Positions 50,790-61,370 are shown, counted from the stretch's first letter. The stretch is 64,000 nucleotides of DNA from Gammaproteobacteria bacterium (GCA_029244985.1 JAQWQD010000030.1:62001-126000); one strand, 5' to 3'. Numbers and translations: made by a program. Notes: generated by a model not told the origin, from the sequence alone.

Positions 50790-51698
50790 TTAATCCACGT
50801 AACCGAGGCTTTGCAGCGCACGCTCGTCATCAGCCCAACCGCTTTTAACCTTGACCCAAAGGTTAAGCATGACTTTAGTTTCGAATGCCTTTTCCATGTC
50901 TTCTCGTGCAGAACTACCGATTCTCTTTAGCCGATCGCCGTCTTTGCCAACGAGTATTTTCTTTTGGCCAGATTTGTCTACCAATATTAGTCCATGAATA
51001 TGCAATATTACCCCTTCTTGTTTAAAGTTTTCTATTTCCACGGTGACCTCATAAGGTAATTCATCACCGAGCTGTCTGGTTACTTTTTCTCGAATTAATT
51101 CAGCCGCCAGAAACCTTGAGCTTCTATCAGTTATTTGATCTTCAGGAAAAAGAAAATCGCCTTCAGGCAAATACCCCTTCACTAAGCTTTCGATACTATC
51201 GAGATTGTGACCACCCAAAGCGGAAACAGGAACAATTTCAGCGAATGCAAATCTTTTTGAAATTTCATCGATAAAAGGCAACAGTGACTCTTTATCTTTT
51301 ACTAAATCTACTTTATTGACTAATAACAGCACAGGCACCTGTGTATGCCGTAAAAGATCTAATACTTTTTCGTCTGCTTCGTTAAAATTAGTTTTATCAA
51401 CCAAGAATAGAACAATATCTACACTCTTTATTACCTGTGCTACAGTATCGTTCATTACCCGATTTAATTTTCTATACTCGGTAGCATGCAAACCTGGCGT
51501 ATCAACAAATACACATTGATATCCCTTATAACTGCTAATCCCAAGAATTCGGTGACGAGTCGTTTGGGGTTTGCGTGATGTAATACTAATTTTCTGGCGC
51601 AGGAGATGATTCAATAAAGTTGACTTACCAACATTAGGTCTTCCAACTATAGCGATGTAGCCACAGAAAGTTCTAGATTCCGATGGGGAATTACTCAA
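50790..51698 (-). CDS. era: GTPase Era
   Basis: Era is an essential GTPase for 30S assembly that binds 16S rRNA near the 3' end. The 302-residue protein has the G1 motif VGRPNVGKSTLLNHLL, the G3 segment VDTPGLHATEYRKLNRVMN, the NKVDLVKD G4 motif, and a C-terminal KH domain (ILHIHGLILVDKSGQKKILVGKDG). It starts with TTG, overlapping the rnc stop in a TTGA junction; no ATG lies nearby, and the rare start may temper its level. Confidence 0.97.
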   Translation of the reverse strand: MSNSPSESRTFCGYIAIVGRPNVGKSTLLNHLLRQKISITSRKPQTTRHRILGISSYKGYQCVFVDTPGLHATEYRKLNRVMNDTVAQVIKSVDIVLFLVDKTNFNEADEKVLDLLRHTQVPVLLLVNKVDLVKDKESLLPFIDEISKRFAFAEIVPVSALGGHNLDSIESLVKGYLPEGDFLFPEDQITDRSSRFLAAELIREKVTRQLGDELPYEVTVEIENFKQEGVILHIHGLILVDKSGQKKILVGKDGDRLKRIGSSAREDMEKAFETKVMLNLWVKVKSGWADDERALQSLGYVD

Positions 51699-52375
51699 GT
51701 TAAAGCCTTGAGTTTAGTCAGCATAACATTTGCTGCCTCTTGCTCTGCATTACGTTTACTCGATCCTGTCCCTTTTTGCGGCTCCGCCATAACATCTACT
51801 CTGCATTCGACAAGGAAATTTTGCTCATGGGCTTCTCCAGAAATTTCTAAAACACTGTAAAACGGCAAGCTCAATCCCTGCGCCTGCATCATTTCTTGCA
51901 ACTTGGTTTTTGCATCTTTTTGTTGTTCCACGACAGATTCGGTTGCGATTCGATCTGCAACCCAACCTTTGATCAAAGATTTGCAGGAATTAATACCACC
52001 ATCCAAATAGATTGCTGCAATTAACGCTTCAATTGCATCCGCAAGAATCGAATCTCGGTTATCGCCGCCACTTTTCTTTTCACCACTGCCAAGTTGAATA
52101 AAATTCTTGAGATCGATCTCCCGCGCAATTTCAGCAAGAATAGTTTTATTCACTAACATCGCGCGCAAACGGCTAAGCTCACCTTCGCTAGCCTGAGGAA
52201 AAATTTCAAAAAGAATTTCAGCAACAATATAACCCAACAATGAATCTCCTAGAAATTCTAGCCGTTCATTATTTAATTTATTGGCGCTACGGTGGGTTAA
52301 TGCGAGCCTAGCTAAATCAGGATCAGAAAACTTATGATTTAGAAGTTGTTGCAGTTTATCGAGGTCTATTGCCAT
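51695..52375 (-). CDS. rnc: Ribonuclease III
   Basis: RNase III cuts double-stranded RNA, including the rRNA precursor. The 226-residue protein has the catalytic signature NERLEFLGDSLLGYIVAEILF (first part) near residue 36, the second acidic cluster in DSILADAIEALIAAIYLDGG, and the C-terminal dsRNA-binding domain ending GTGSSKRNAEQEAANVML. It is coupled to era and follows lepB after 82 nt, the standard order. Confidence 0.98.
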   Translation of the reverse strand: MAIDLDKLQQLLNHKFSDPDLARLALTHRSANKLNNERLEFLGDSLLGYIVAEILFEIFPQASEGELSRLRAMLVNKTILAEIAREIDLKNFIQLGSGEKKSGGDNRDSILADAIEALIAAIYLDGGINSCKSLIKGWVADRIATESVVEQQKDAKTKLQEMMQAQGLSLPFYSVLEISGEAHEQNFLVECRVDVMAEPQKGTGSSKRNAEQEAANVMLTKLKALT

Positions 52376-52457
52376 CTAATAAAATTTTTCATCGAGCGTC
52401 TCGATGTTATCTAGATTAGCAACAAGCTCTATTCGAATTTCAACAATTTCCATTCTG

Positions 52458-53297
52458 CTAATAAATCCACTGATTCCTAGAGAATGAAGGAAGGTTCAGG
52501 CCAGGTTCCTTGTGCATCCAGATTGCGATGGCCTTGCCGACGATATCTTCCTCAGAGACAGTGCCCCAATCGCGACTATCACTGCTATTGTTTCGGTTAT
52601 CGCCCATCATAAAGTATTGGCCATTAGGAATTATCCAGTTGGTCCGGGTACGACGTTGACCGAGTGCATTTATAAGCTGGATGGCATGCTCGATGCCACC
52701 AATTGTTTCGCTATAAAGAGTACCCGGGAGATCACCGATACTTGTATCAATTAAAATTTCTTTCTCAAATTCTGTGATTATTAATTCTCCATTGATGTAG
52801 AGGTTATTATTTTCGTAACGAACAGTGTCGCCAGGCAAGCCAATAACTCGCTTAATGTAGTACTTGTTCTCATGAGGCGGGATAAAAACCATTACCTCAC
52901 CCCTTTTAGGATCATCTATATCTATAATCTTAGTACCGACTACAGGAAGGCGGACGCCATAAGCATATTTATTCACCAAGATAAAATCCCCTACTTCCAG
53001 TGTTGGGATCATCGAACCTGTCGGAATCTGGAATGGCTCTATGAGAAACGACCTTAGTACCAGCACAATAAGAAGCACCGGGAAGAAAGATTTGGCATAC
53101 TCAATAACAAGTGGCTCTTCTCCCAACTCAGCCACTGCTTTGTTAATTTCTTCTTCACTTCGCCCTTTAGCTTGCGTGCGCAGATATTCCTCAATAGCCG
53201 CCAAACGATTATTCTTGTTTAACAGGCTATCAAGAAGCCACAGAGCACCGCAAAAACTAACCAGGGAAACCAGAACTAATGCAAAATCGATATCCAT
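52458..53297 (-). CDS. lepB: Signal peptidase I
   Basis: LepB cleaves signal peptides of exported proteins at the periplasmic face. The 279-residue protein has two N-terminal membrane segments, the catalytic serine in IPTGSMIPTLEVGDF (Ser95), the catalytic lysine in YYIKRVIGLPGD (Lys149), and the SDSRDWGTV box near the C terminus. It lies 9 nt after lepA, the conserved lepA-lepB-rnc-era-recO order. Confidence 0.98.
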   Translation of the reverse strand: MDIDFALVLVSLVSFCGALWLLDSLLNKNNRLAAIEEYLRTQAKGRSEEEINKAVAELGEEPLVIEYAKSFFPVLLIVLVLRSFLIEPFQIPTGSMIPTLEVGDFILVNKYAYGVRLPVVGTKIIDIDDPKRGEVMVFIPPHENKYYIKRVIGLPGDTVRYENNNLYINGELIITEFEKEILIDTSIGDLPGTLYSETIGGIEHAIQLINALGQRRTRTNWIIPNGQYFMMGDNRNNSSDSRDWGTVSEEDIVGKAIAIWMHKEPGLNLPSFSRNQWIY

Positions 53298-53306
53298 CTA
53301 AACCCT

Positions 53307-55106
53307 TTAAGAGTCAACTTTAAGTACTGCAAGAAAAGCTTCTTGAGGCACTTCTACATTGCCTACCTTCTTCATCCGTTTCTTGCCCGCTTTTTGTTTT
53401 TCCAATAACTTTTTCTTCCGAGTAATGTCTCCACCATAGCATTTTGCTGTGACGTTTTTTCGCAGTGCTTTTACGGTTTGGCGGGAAATTATCTGGCCGC
53501 CGATAGCTGCTTGTATAGCCACATCGTAAAGCTGGCGTGGAATTAACTCTTTCATTTTTTCAGTAAGCAGTCTTCCCTTTGATAGCGCATGGTCGCGGTA
53601 CACAATCAACGCTAAAGCATCTACTTTATCACCATTAATCAGAATATCTAAGCGCACCAGATTTGATGGCTCAAATCTAATAAAATGGTAGTCCAACGAC
53701 GCATAGCCACGACTAACTGATTTTAGCCGATCGAAAAAATCCAACACTACCTCATTCATTGGGATTTCATAATTTAAAGAGACCTGGTTTCCAATAAATT
53801 GCATATCTTTTTGTACGCCGCGTTTCTCAACACATAAAGTAATAACATTTCCCAGGTGCTCCTGAGGAACAAGAATGCTTGCTAGCACAATAGGTTCTCG
53901 CATTTCTTCAATATTTGTAACTGGTGGCAAGCGTGAAGGGCTCTCGACCTTTATCACTTCGCCATTTGAAAGCACTACTTCATATACAACTGTTGGTGCG
54001 GTAGTGATTAGCGATAAGTTGTATTCTCTTTCAAGCCTTTCTTGAATGATCTCCATGTGTAGCATGCCGAGAAAACCACAGCGAAAACCAAAACCCAAGG
54101 CATCTGAATTTTCTGGCTCATAATATAATGAGGCGTCGTTGAGGGTAAGTTTCGATAGAGCATCACGAAAATTTTCAAAGTCATCAGAAGACACTGGAAA
54201 CAACCCGGCGTAAACCTGCGGTTGAATTTTGCGAAAACCATCTAACGAATCAACATTGGATGTACTGGCAAGTGTAATCGTGTCGCCGACGGGCGCACCG
54301 AGAATTTCCTTAATCCCGGCGACAACAAACCCTACTTCCCCCGCAGCCAAAGAATCCATTTCTTGCCTCTTGGGAGTAAATACGCCAACACTATCCACGA
54401 CTTGAGCTTTGCCAATTGATTTCGCAATTATTTTGTCACCTTTTCTTAGTGTTCCTGCCATAACTCTAACAAGGGAAACCACGCCCAAATAATTATCAAA
54501 CCAGGAATCAATAATTAACGCCTGTAAATCATTCTTTCTTTCTCCAATCGGGGGAGGCACTTTGGCAATAATTTCTTCCAGAATTTCATGCACGCCCAAA
54601 CCAGTTTTAGCACTCGCGCAAACAGCTTCAGTGGCATCCAGGCCAATTATTTCCTCAATTTCCAGACGCACCCGATCGGGTTCGGCCTGTGGTAGATCCA
54701 TCTTGTTTAGCACGGGTATAACTTCGAGGCCTTGCTCAATCGCGGTATAGCAAGTAGCAACAGATTGGGCTTCAACACCCTGCCCAGCATCCACTACTAA
54801 CAACGCACCCTCGCAAGCCGCCAGAGATCGCGACACCTCATAAGTGAAGTCGACATGGCCTGGCGTATCAATAAAATTAAGTTGATAACGGTTTCCATCT
54901 TTGGATTTGTAATGCAAAGTAACACTCTGCGCCTTGATGGTTATCCCTCGCTCGCGTTCAATATCGAGACTGTCAAGTATTTGCGCTTCCATTTCCCGAT
55001 CACTCAAGCCACCACACGTCTGAATAAAACGATCTGCAAGGGTAGATTTACCATGATCAATATGAGCAATAATAGAAAAATTTCGAATGTGACTTAAATC
55101 AGACAC
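53307..55106 (-). CDS. lepA: Elongation factor 4 (LepA)
   Basis: LepA is a ribosome-bound GTPase proposed to assist initiation or back-translocation. The 599-residue protein has the normal length, the P loop [15 protein letters not shown], the switch [28 protein letters not shown], the EF-G-like domains III and V, and the LepA-specific C-terminal domain ([22 protein letters not shown] in part). It follows the DegP-like protease across 49 nt, so it is probably within the rpoE-rseA-protease-lepA-lepB transcript. Confidence 0.98.
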   Translation of the reverse strand: MSDLSHIRNFSIIAHIDHGKSTLADRFIQTCGGLSDREMEAQILDSLDIERERGITIKAQSVTLHYKSKDGNRYQLNFIDTPGHVDFTYEVSRSLAACEGALLVVDAGQGVEAQSVATCYTAIEQGLEVIPVLNKMDLPQAEPDRVRLEIEEIIGLDATEAVCASAKTGLGVHEILEEIIAKVPPPIGERKNDLQALIIDSWFDNYLGVVSLVRVMAGTLRKGDKIIAKSIGKAQVVDSVGVFTPKRQEMDSLAAGEVGFVVAGIKEILGAPVGDTITLASTSNVDSLDGFRKIQPQVYAGLFPVSSDDFENFRDALSKLTLNDASLYYEPENSDALGFGFRCGFLGMLHMEIIQERLEREYNLSLITTAPTVVYEVVLSNGEVIKVESPSRLPPVTNIEEMREPIVLASILVPQEHLGNVITLCVEKRGVQKDMQFIGNQVSLNYEIPMNEVVLDFFDRLKSVSRGYASLDYHFIRFEPSNLVRLDILINGDKVDALALIVYRDHALSKGRLLTEKMKELIPRQLYDVAIQAAIGGQIISRQTVKALRKNVTAKCYGGDITRKKKLLEKQKAGKKRMKKVGNVEVPQEAFLAVLKVDS

Positions 55107-55155
55107 GCGCCTATCCCGGTAAGGTTAAAGAAAATCTAAGAATGAGCGAAGCTAA

Positions 55156-56577
55156 TTAAGGAGAAAGTTCCAAGGCCATCGTCGTGCCCTGGCCTTCGCG
55201 AATTATGCGAATTGGAACAAATCCCAAGGCAGGTAATTGATTCGCGATTTCTTCAAATTGCTCTGCAGAAGTAATGTCTCGCCGATTCAGGGCTACGATT
55301 ACATCACCTTCTACCAAGCCTGCTTCACGGCCAGGTCCTTCTACAATTTCAGCAATTCTTACACCTGAAAGACCAGTAACCTGTTTAGTTTCTGCACTGA
55401 GTTCGTTGACTTTGAAGCCTAGTGGGTTTCCTCTATCTCGTGCCGGCTCAGGTGAAACTGTGGCGACAATATTGGTTGGCGAACTGCCAAGCTCAACTGT
55501 TCGAGTAATTAACTCACCATCGCGAAAGATCAATACTTCAGCTTTAGTACCTGGACGGTACTGCCCAACATAAAAAGGCAAATCTGTGTAGTACTCAATC
55601 TCGTGATCATTGAAATCTAGAATAATATCTTCGTTGCGTATTCCGCTTATAGCCGCGGGAGATTCCGGTTGTACTTCATCAACAAAAGCACCCCTAGGTC
55701 TTTCCATACCAAAAATTTCAGCCAGCGCATAATCTACTTCACGCATGCGTACGCCTAACAACCCTCGTTCCACACGCCCATTCTCACGCAATTGAGTAAC
55801 AACGTTTAAGGCAACATTACTTGGAATTGAAAAGGAAATTCCATTTGATCCACCGGTACTACTTAGTATTTGTGAATTTATACCTACCACTTCACCATCG
55901 AGATTAAATAATGGTCCACCAGAGTTACCTTGATTAATCGCTACGTCAGTTTGAATAAATGACATGTAATTGTAAGAAGAACGGCCGGGAACAGAACGAC
56001 CTTGGGCGCTAACTATTCCAGCAGCAGCTGAAAACTCTAAACCAAAAGGAGAACCTATTGCCAATACCCAGTCACCAACTCGCAATATATCTGAGTCACC
56101 AAACTCTACAAAAGGCAAATCACCGGCGCCTATTTTCAGAAGGGCTAAGTCAGATGGTTCGTCTAAACCGATTACCTCAGCATCGAAAACTCTGCGATCA
56201 TTTAAGTGCACCTGGATTTCGTCAGCGCCAGCTACAACATGATTGTTGGTAATCACGTAACCATCCTCAGAGATTACGAACCCAGAACCCACAGCACCAC
56301 GCTGACGCATTTCGGGGATTCCTTCAATATCGAGATCCGGCTCTTGTCCTGGGTTCAGACGGCGCAACAAATCTTCCAATTCCTGATCCGCAACAGGTGA
56401 TCGGGACTCAACGGAACGAGTTGTCGAGATCTCAACGATTGATGGCGCATTTTGCTCTACCAAATCAGCAAAATTCGGTAATTCAGCTGCGCCTAAATAG
56501 GGGGTTCCCAGCAGAAAAACACCACCAGCTGCTAGTGTAAAAAAGAATGTAAATCGATTCTGTAACAACAATCTCAT
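55156..56577 (-). CDS. mucD: DegP/MucD-type periplasmic serine protease
   Basis: A HtrA-family protease-chaperone expected to degrade misfolded periplasmic proteins and so reset the envelope stress response. The 473-residue protein has a signal peptide to about residue 31, the trypsin-like triad His113 (NNHVVAG), Asp143 (PSDLALLKI) and Ser219 (QGNSGGPLF), and two PDZ domains at about 275-370 and 395-470. Membership in the rpoE operon matches Pseudomonas MucD, which is why I use that symbol; it could also be named degP or degQ. It is preceded by a 205-nt gap after rseA in which mucB/rseB is absent. Confidence 0.93.
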   Translation of the reverse strand: MRLLLQNRFTFFFTLAAGGVFLLGTPYLGAAELPNFADLVEQNAPSIVEISTTRSVESRSPVADQELEDLLRRLNPGQEPDLDIEGIPEMRQRGAVGSGFVISEDGYVITNNHVVAGADEIQVHLNDRRVFDAEVIGLDEPSDLALLKIGAGDLPFVEFGDSDILRVGDWVLAIGSPFGLEFSAAAGIVSAQGRSVPGRSSYNYMSFIQTDVAINQGNSGGPLFNLDGEVVGINSQILSSTGGSNGISFSIPSNVALNVVTQLRENGRVERGLLGVRMREVDYALAEIFGMERPRGAFVDEVQPESPAAISGIRNEDIILDFNDHEIEYYTDLPFYVGQYRPGTKAEVLIFRDGELITRTVELGSSPTNIVATVSPEPARDRGNPLGFKVNELSAETKQVTGLSGVRIAEIVEGPGREAGLVEGDVIVALNRRDITSAEQFEEIANQLPALGFVPIRIIREGQGTTMALELSP

Positions 56578-56782
56578 AAGTTTGTTCCGTTTAGTTGGGA
56601 GTAATCCTGCGTGTGTACCCAGTCTGACCGTTCTACTTGTATTAGCTTAATACTTGTTTAAAAAAGAATAAGTGAGAAGCGTAACTTTACCATAGTGCAG
56701 GTTTAAACTCACAACCTGTAATCATTGCGAATTCCTGTCGTGGCAGGGTATTAGGGGGTCTTGGTGCAGGTTATAGAAGAGA

Positions 56783-57352
56783 CTATCGCTGTTCTTCTCT
56801 AGTTTGAAGCTCATTGACCAGCCTATAAAGGGGCGAGTCTTGAATGTGGTCCACATGAGGCGGTTCTGCCTCATCAATCTCAATTCGCTTAATGTATTGC
56901 TGCAACAGCAGTTGGGCTTGAGGGTCGACCTCAAAAGAGACATTCTCTGCAAGTAAGTTTGGCTCTGGAATTGATGACTGCAAAGAAGGCAATTGATCCT
57001 GATTGGCTAGCTCCGGCGTTGGCACTGAATTAAGATTAGACCGAACTGTAAACAAGAATACCGCGGCAACTGAAGCAGCAATCGCTATTTTCGTAAGGTT
57101 TTGCTGCCAACCGGTAAAGTGCTGACGTTTAAAGGGAGCCTCCATAGCAATTTGCTGTTGAATGTTTTGGTTGAAATTAGCACTTACCGGCACAGCATTT
57201 TCATGGAGCAAAGCTTGCACCAAGCTATATCGCTCCCAAGACTCGGCTATCCCTGAATTTGTCCCATAGGTTTTAAGCAATCGACGCAATTCAAGCTCGT
57301 CCGCTTCATTGTCTAACAGGGCAGACAACGTTTCCTTATCATTCTGACTCAT
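56783..57352 (-). CDS. rseA: Anti-sigma-E factor RseA/MucA
   Basis: RseA binds and holds sigma-E at the inner membrane until it is proteolysed. I chose the ATG at 57352 (189 residues) because AAGAGGT lies seven bases before it and the MSQNDKETLSALLDNEADELE start matches MucA, whose sequence begins similarly. The cytoplasmic sigma-binding domain spans about 1-80, one membrane helix about 86-103, and the rest is periplasmic. It is 70 nt after rpoE. The downstream rseB/mucB partner, which normally protects RseA from the first cut, is not in the operon. Confidence 0.93.
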   Translation of the reverse strand: MSQNDKETLSALLDNEADELELRRLLKTYGTNSGIAESWERYSLVQALLHENAVPVSANFNQNIQQQIAMEAPFKRQHFTGWQQNLTKIAIAASVAAVFLFTVRSNLNSVPTPELANQDQLPSLQSSIPEPNLLAENVSFEVDPQAQLLLQQYIKRIEIDEAEPPHVDHIQDSPLYRLVNELQTREEQR

Positions 57353-57422
57353 GCTGTACCTCTTTCCAGCCACCCTATTGTCATAAACATTGGCGGCTTT
57401 GTGCAACTGTGAAATTTATTTG

Positions 57423-57992
57423 TCACAACAAATCTCGAATCTTTTTATCGATTGCTTCCCTGGCTCTAAAAATCCGGGACCTTACAGTCCCGACTGGACA
57501 ATCCATAACCTCAGTAATATCTTCGTAACTCAACCCTGAAAATTCACGCAAAGTGAAAGCAGTGCGCAAATCTTCAGGTAAATCTTCTACAGCGGCGTTA
57601 ATAGCCTGTTTTAATTTTTCCGTGGCCAAACTACCTTCAGGGTTTTCAATCTCCCTTAGCACGGTTCCTATTTCACTGACCTCAGCTTCGTCAACATCCA
57701 AGTCACTCGCGGGAGGCCTTCTGTTCCTGGATACCAAATGGTTTTTAGCCGTATTTACAGCTATTCGATAAAGCCAGGTATAAAACGCGCTGTCTCCACG
57801 AAACAAAGGCAAGGCCCTATAAGCCTTTATAAATGCCTCTTGGCAAACATCCTCCGCTTCCTGTGCGTCATGTACAAATCGGCCGACCAGCGCAGCGACT
57901 CGGTGTTGGTACCTAAGAACGAGCATGTTAAACGCATTCTTGTCCCCAGCTAACACCCTATCAACTAAACGTTGATCAGTATCCTCTGCCAT
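57423..57992 (-). CDS. rpoE: Envelope-stress sigma factor RpoE (AlgU type)
   Basis: Sigma-E (ECF family) drives outer-membrane stress genes. I chose the ATG at 57992 (189 residues), preceded by GGAG at a distance of nine bases; longer starts lie at 58001 and 58013. Region 2 holds CQEAFIKAYRALPLFRGDSAFYTW (in part) and VNTAKNHLVSRNRRPPAS, and region 4 holds SGLSYEDITEVMDCPVGTVRSRIFRAREAID. The sequence is close to E. coli RpoE and AlgU. A sigma-E-type promoter upstream implies autoregulation. It is divergent from nadB, as in E. coli. Confidence 0.97.
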   Translation of the reverse strand: MAEDTDQRLVDRVLAGDKNAFNMLVLRYQHRVAALVGRFVHDAQEAEDVCQEAFIKAYRALPLFRGDSAFYTWLYRIAVNTAKNHLVSRNRRPPASDLDVDEAEVSEIGTVLREIENPEGSLATEKLKQAINAAVEDLPEDLRTAFTLREFSGLSYEDITEVMDCPVGTVRSRIFRAREAIDKKIRDLL

Positions 57993-58062
57993 TCGTTCCA
58001 TCTCCGTTAACACTGGTGCCTGTCTAACTCACTACCGGGAACAAATGTGCAGATCCTCTCAA

Positions 58063-58089
58063 ATAGACAATTAGGCGGCGCAAAAGTTC
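58063..58089 (-). promoter_or_regulatory. Sigma-E-type autoregulatory promoter of rpoE
   Basis: On the minus strand, GAACTT at 58089-58084 is followed after exactly 16 nt by TCTA (58067-58064), matching the RpoE/AlgU promoter form (GAACTT, 16-17 nt, TCTGA-like). It lies about 70 nt upstream of the rpoE start, suiting the positive autoregulation known for this sigma factor. Spacing and hexamer are read directly; activity is inference. Confidence 0.8.
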
Positions 58090-58290
58090 TCAGATATTAA
58101 AAAAATATGTCACTATCTCACAACAGTACCGCGTATCAGGCTTTAATCATGCAAGACTGAATCAGAAATTGGTGATAAAAACATCGTTTTTAACTACTAC
58201 TAACAACCAAACTCCATACCATCCATACAGTATAAAGCCTTAATCTTGTCTTTCATTAATCCAATTAGTTTAATACTTCCAATAAGTTAA

Positions 58291-59958
58291 ATGAATAAGA
58301 CCGTGTCACTTTTAAGCAATCAGACAGACCTGCTGATCATTGGAAGTGGGGCCGCCGGATTGACATTGGCCCTGCGCAGTGCAGACTTTGCTCGGGTAAC
58401 AGTGCTCAGTAAAGGTGATCTGCGCGAGGGAGCCACTTTCTATGCACAGGGCGGCATCGCTGCGGTACTTGATGAATCAGACAGTGTCGATTCCCACGTA
58501 GAAGATACAGTAATAGCCGGCGTAGGACTCTGCCACCGAGCCATTGTTGAGCGAGTGGTGGAAAAAAGCGCAGATGCTGTTAGTTGGCTTGTAAGTCAAG
58601 GTGTCCCGTTTACAACTAAACCCAAAACACCCGACAAGAATCCTCGGTTATTAGAAGAGGTGGCAGAGTTAAGCTCTCTGCATCTCACTCAGGAAGGCGG
58701 CCACAGCCATCGGCGCATCATTCATGCAACGGATGCCACCGGTAAAGCGGTGTTTGAAACCCTGCAGAGAAAAGCTGAAGCGCACCCTAACATTAAATTA
58801 CTTGAAGAGTGTACTGCTGTGGATTTAGTGACACAAACCCCCCAGGGCAGCTCTAGGCCCGTCTGTGTGGGTGTCTACGTGTTAAATCAAGAGACGACTA
58901 AAGTAGAAGCAATTAAGGCTAAATTCGTTGCTCTTGCGACCGGGGGTGCCAGTAAGGCCTATCTTTACACCACCAATCCAGATGGAGCCAGTGGTGATGG
59001 CATTGCCATGGCATGGCGTGCTGGTTGTCGCGTGGCCAATATGGAATTTAATCAATTCCATCCAACTTGCCTCTATCACCCGCATGCCAAATCATTTCTT
59101 ATCACAGAAGCATTGCGGGGAGAAGGCGCGAAGTTGGAATTGCCTGACGGCTCTCGTTTTATGCCAAGATTTGACTCAAGGGAAGAATTGGCACCAAGAG
59201 ATATTGTTGCTCGCGCAATTGATTACGAAATGAAGCGACTTGGTTGTGACTGTGTTTACTTGAATATTAGTCATCAGCCTTCAGAATTTGTGAAAAAACA
59301 TTTCCCAACAATATATCAGCGCTGTTTAGAATTCGGCATCGATATCACACAAGAAAGAATACCAGTCGTGCCCGCAGCCCACTATACCTGTGGCGGTGTA
59401 GTTATTAACGCGACTGGCGAAACTGACATCGCAAACTTGTACGCAATTGGAGAAACTTGTTTTAGTGGATTACATGGTGCCAATCGAATGGCAAGCAATT
59501 CATTACTTGAATGTTTCGTTGTAGCCTTTGACGCTGCGACCGACATTCAAGAAAAATACACAGCCACCGAATTTGCTTCAGCAGTGCCCGAGTGGGATGA
59601 GAGTCGCGTCACTGACTCTGATGATGAAGTTTTGGTTTCTCATAATTGGGATGAGATTCGCCGTGTTATGTGGGACTTTGTTGGCATAGTGCGCAACAGC
59701 AAGAGACTCAATCGCGCCGAGCGGCGCATTAAATTGCTAAGAGAAGAAGTAAGAGACTATTACGTCAAGCACCCCGTGACCAACGATAATCTTGAACTTA
59801 GAAACCTTGCTCTTGTCTCGGAACTAATTATAAATTGCGCATTGCAACGCAAAGAAAGCCGAGGGCTGCACTTTAATCTCGATTACCCTAATACTCTTGA
59901 AGAGGCTCAAGACACCATCCTTTCTCCAAAAAAAACACTAGCAAAATATAATACCTAG
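58291..59958 (+). CDS. nadB: L-aspartate oxidase
   Basis: NadB oxidises aspartate to iminoaspartate, the first step of de novo NAD synthesis. The 555-residue flavoprotein has the FAD-binding [20 protein letters not shown] near the N terminus, the [10 protein letters not shown] segment, [15 protein letters not shown], the [12 protein letters not shown] and [12 protein letters not shown] active-site regions, [11 protein letters not shown], and [18 protein letters not shown]. Full length. It is divergent from rpoE, the E. coli arrangement. No nadA or nadC lies in the window. Confidence 0.97.
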   Translation: MNKTVSLLSNQTDLLIIGSGAAGLTLALRSADFARVTVLSKGDLREGATFYAQGGIAAVLDESDSVDSHVEDTVIAGVGLCHRAIVERVVEKSADAVSWLVSQGVPFTTKPKTPDKNPRLLEEVAELSSLHLTQEGGHSHRRIIHATDATGKAVFETLQRKAEAHPNIKLLEECTAVDLVTQTPQGSSRPVCVGVYVLNQETTKVEAIKAKFVALATGGASKAYLYTTNPDGASGDGIAMAWRAGCRVANMEFNQFHPTCLYHPHAKSFLITEALRGEGAKLELPDGSRFMPRFDSREELAPRDIVARAIDYEMKRLGCDCVYLNISHQPSEFVKKHFPTIYQRCLEFGIDITQERIPVVPAAHYTCGGVVINATGETDIANLYAIGETCFSGLHGANRMASNSLLECFVVAFDAATDIQEKYTATEFASAVPEWDESRVTDSDDEVLVSHNWDEIRRVMWDFVGIVRNSKRLNRAERRIKLLREEVRDYYVKHPVTNDNLELRNLALVSELIINCALQRKESRGLHFNLDYPNTLEEAQDTILSPKKTLAKYNT

Positions 59959-60003
59959 ATAAAATGCATTTAACTTAAAACACTTTAGAGCAGATCAGCC
60001 AGG

Positions 60004-60258
60004 CTAGTTTGACCCATTATTGTGCGCTAAGATTTTCGCAATGATAAGCTGGAACCTGTGATCTTGAGGTATGGCAGTACCCATTAGCCACCCGAATAGA
60101 TCTTGGTCTTCTTCATCCAGAAGCTGTTCATATAACAATTGTTCCTGGTAGGGCAAATCGCTGAAAACTTCTTGAGCAAAAGGCACCAGCAATAGATCAA
60201 GTTCCAACATTCCACGGCGGCTGTGCCAGAAAATCTTTTGCTTATCGAGTTTTTGCAT
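60004..60258 (-). CDS. sdhE: Succinate dehydrogenase flavinylation factor SdhE
   Basis: SdhE (YgfY) helps attach FAD covalently to SdhA and FrdA. The short protein has the RGxxELD signature (RRGMLELDLLL), and the EEDQDLFGWLMG segment typical of the family. I chose the ATG at 60258 (84 residues), near the usual homologue start; a GTG at 60282 would add eight residues, and neither has a strong ribosome site. It is divergent from ygfZ, the E. coli arrangement. Confidence 0.94.
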   Translation of the reverse strand: MQKLDKQKIFWHSRRGMLELDLLLVPFAQEVFSDLPYQEQLLYEQLLDEEDQDLFGWLMGTAIPQDHRFQLIIAKILAHNNGSN

Positions 60259-60379
60259 ATGATAATTCGCCACCGAAGCCACTATAGTAGCTGTTGGTAA
60301 ACGGTAACTGAAACGCCCTTTATTTGTAATAGTCTAATTGGGAAATTTTAAAGATTTACTCGGAAAAACTTAAAGTAAA

Positions 60380-61303
60380 ATGAATGTCATAAATTTGGAT
60401 AACTATCAATTCGTTAGGGCTTCAGGACCTGATTCGAAACAGTTTTTACAGGGCCAATTAAGCTGCAATATGGAATCTCTGAAGATTAATTCAAGTCTAA
60501 CCGGGGCGCTTTGTAATATAAAAGGCCGCGTTGTAAGTGATTTCCAAGTTGCCTTGATTGATGATGATTGTCTATTACGCACGACCAGCAAAATAGCCGA
60601 TGTCATAATTCAGACGTTGGCAAAGTATGCAGTTTTCTCAAAAGTCGAACTCAGCAACGATAGGTCAGTCCTGCAGGTGTTTGGTTTAATTGGACCTGAA
60701 TCAATCAATTATCTGCAAGAAAAATTCGGCGTGCTGCCCGAACATCCAGGAAATTGCGTGAACAATGAACTCGGGACTCTGATTCGTTCGCCGGGCACCG
60801 TCGCCCGCTTCGAATTTTGGTGCCAAAACGAAGCAATGATTACTGAAATTGCTAATCAGGCCGCAAGCAGTCGTGTCTCAAACCAGTGGCAGCGTGAAGA
60901 TGTTCGAGCGGGAATAGTTCATATTGATACCACTCGATCCGAAGACTATACACCTCAGCTTCTAAACTACGATATCTCAGGTGTAATAGACTTCAATAAG
61001 GGTTGTTATACTGGCCAAGAAGTTGTCGCACGCATGTTTTATCGTGGCAAACCTAAAAAGCGCTTATATCTTTTGGCAAGTGAAAATCCATTAAATTCAG
61101 AATCTAAACTGCTGCAGCTCAACGCCGACGATATTAAGCCCGCAGAAATTCTCTCTATAGGAAATTCTGCTGAGGATTCTGGCGAACCAAGCTTGGTTCT
61201 GGCCATTCTTGACACCAAAGCAGTAGAGGAAGATTGGAAGTTTGCTTTATCTGATCACTCAGAATCTTTCCTACAAATTCAATCCTTACCCTATCCTGTA
61301 TAA
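60380..61303 (+). CDS. ygfZ: Folate-binding tRNA-modification and iron-sulfur factor YgfZ
   Basis: YgfZ binds folate and supports iron-sulfur enzymes such as MiaB. The 307-residue protein resembles the T-protein fold and contains the conserved NKGCYTGQEVVARMFYRGK motif with the key cysteine, and the N-terminal ASGPDSKQFLQGQLSCNM segment. It pairs with the divergent sdhE, as in E. coli, which is a functionally related flavin/iron-sulfur neighbourhood. It converges on the tRNA-Arg gene. Confidence 0.95.
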   Translation: MNVINLDNYQFVRASGPDSKQFLQGQLSCNMESLKINSSLTGALCNIKGRVVSDFQVALIDDDCLLRTTSKIADVIIQTLAKYAVFSKVELSNDRSVLQVFGLIGPESINYLQEKFGVLPEHPGNCVNNELGTLIRSPGTVARFEFWCQNEAMITEIANQAASSRVSNQWQREDVRAGIVHIDTTRSEDYTPQLLNYDISGVIDFNKGCYTGQEVVARMFYRGKPKKRLYLLASENPLNSESKLLQLNADDIKPAEILSIGNSAEDSGEPSLVLAILDTKAVEEDWKFALSDHSESFLQIQSLPYPV

Positions 61304-61370
61304 TAACGGCGGAAAGTTCCTATCATTTTTGCTGAACTTTTTAGCCGCTTTCTTAACACCCCAGCATTAA

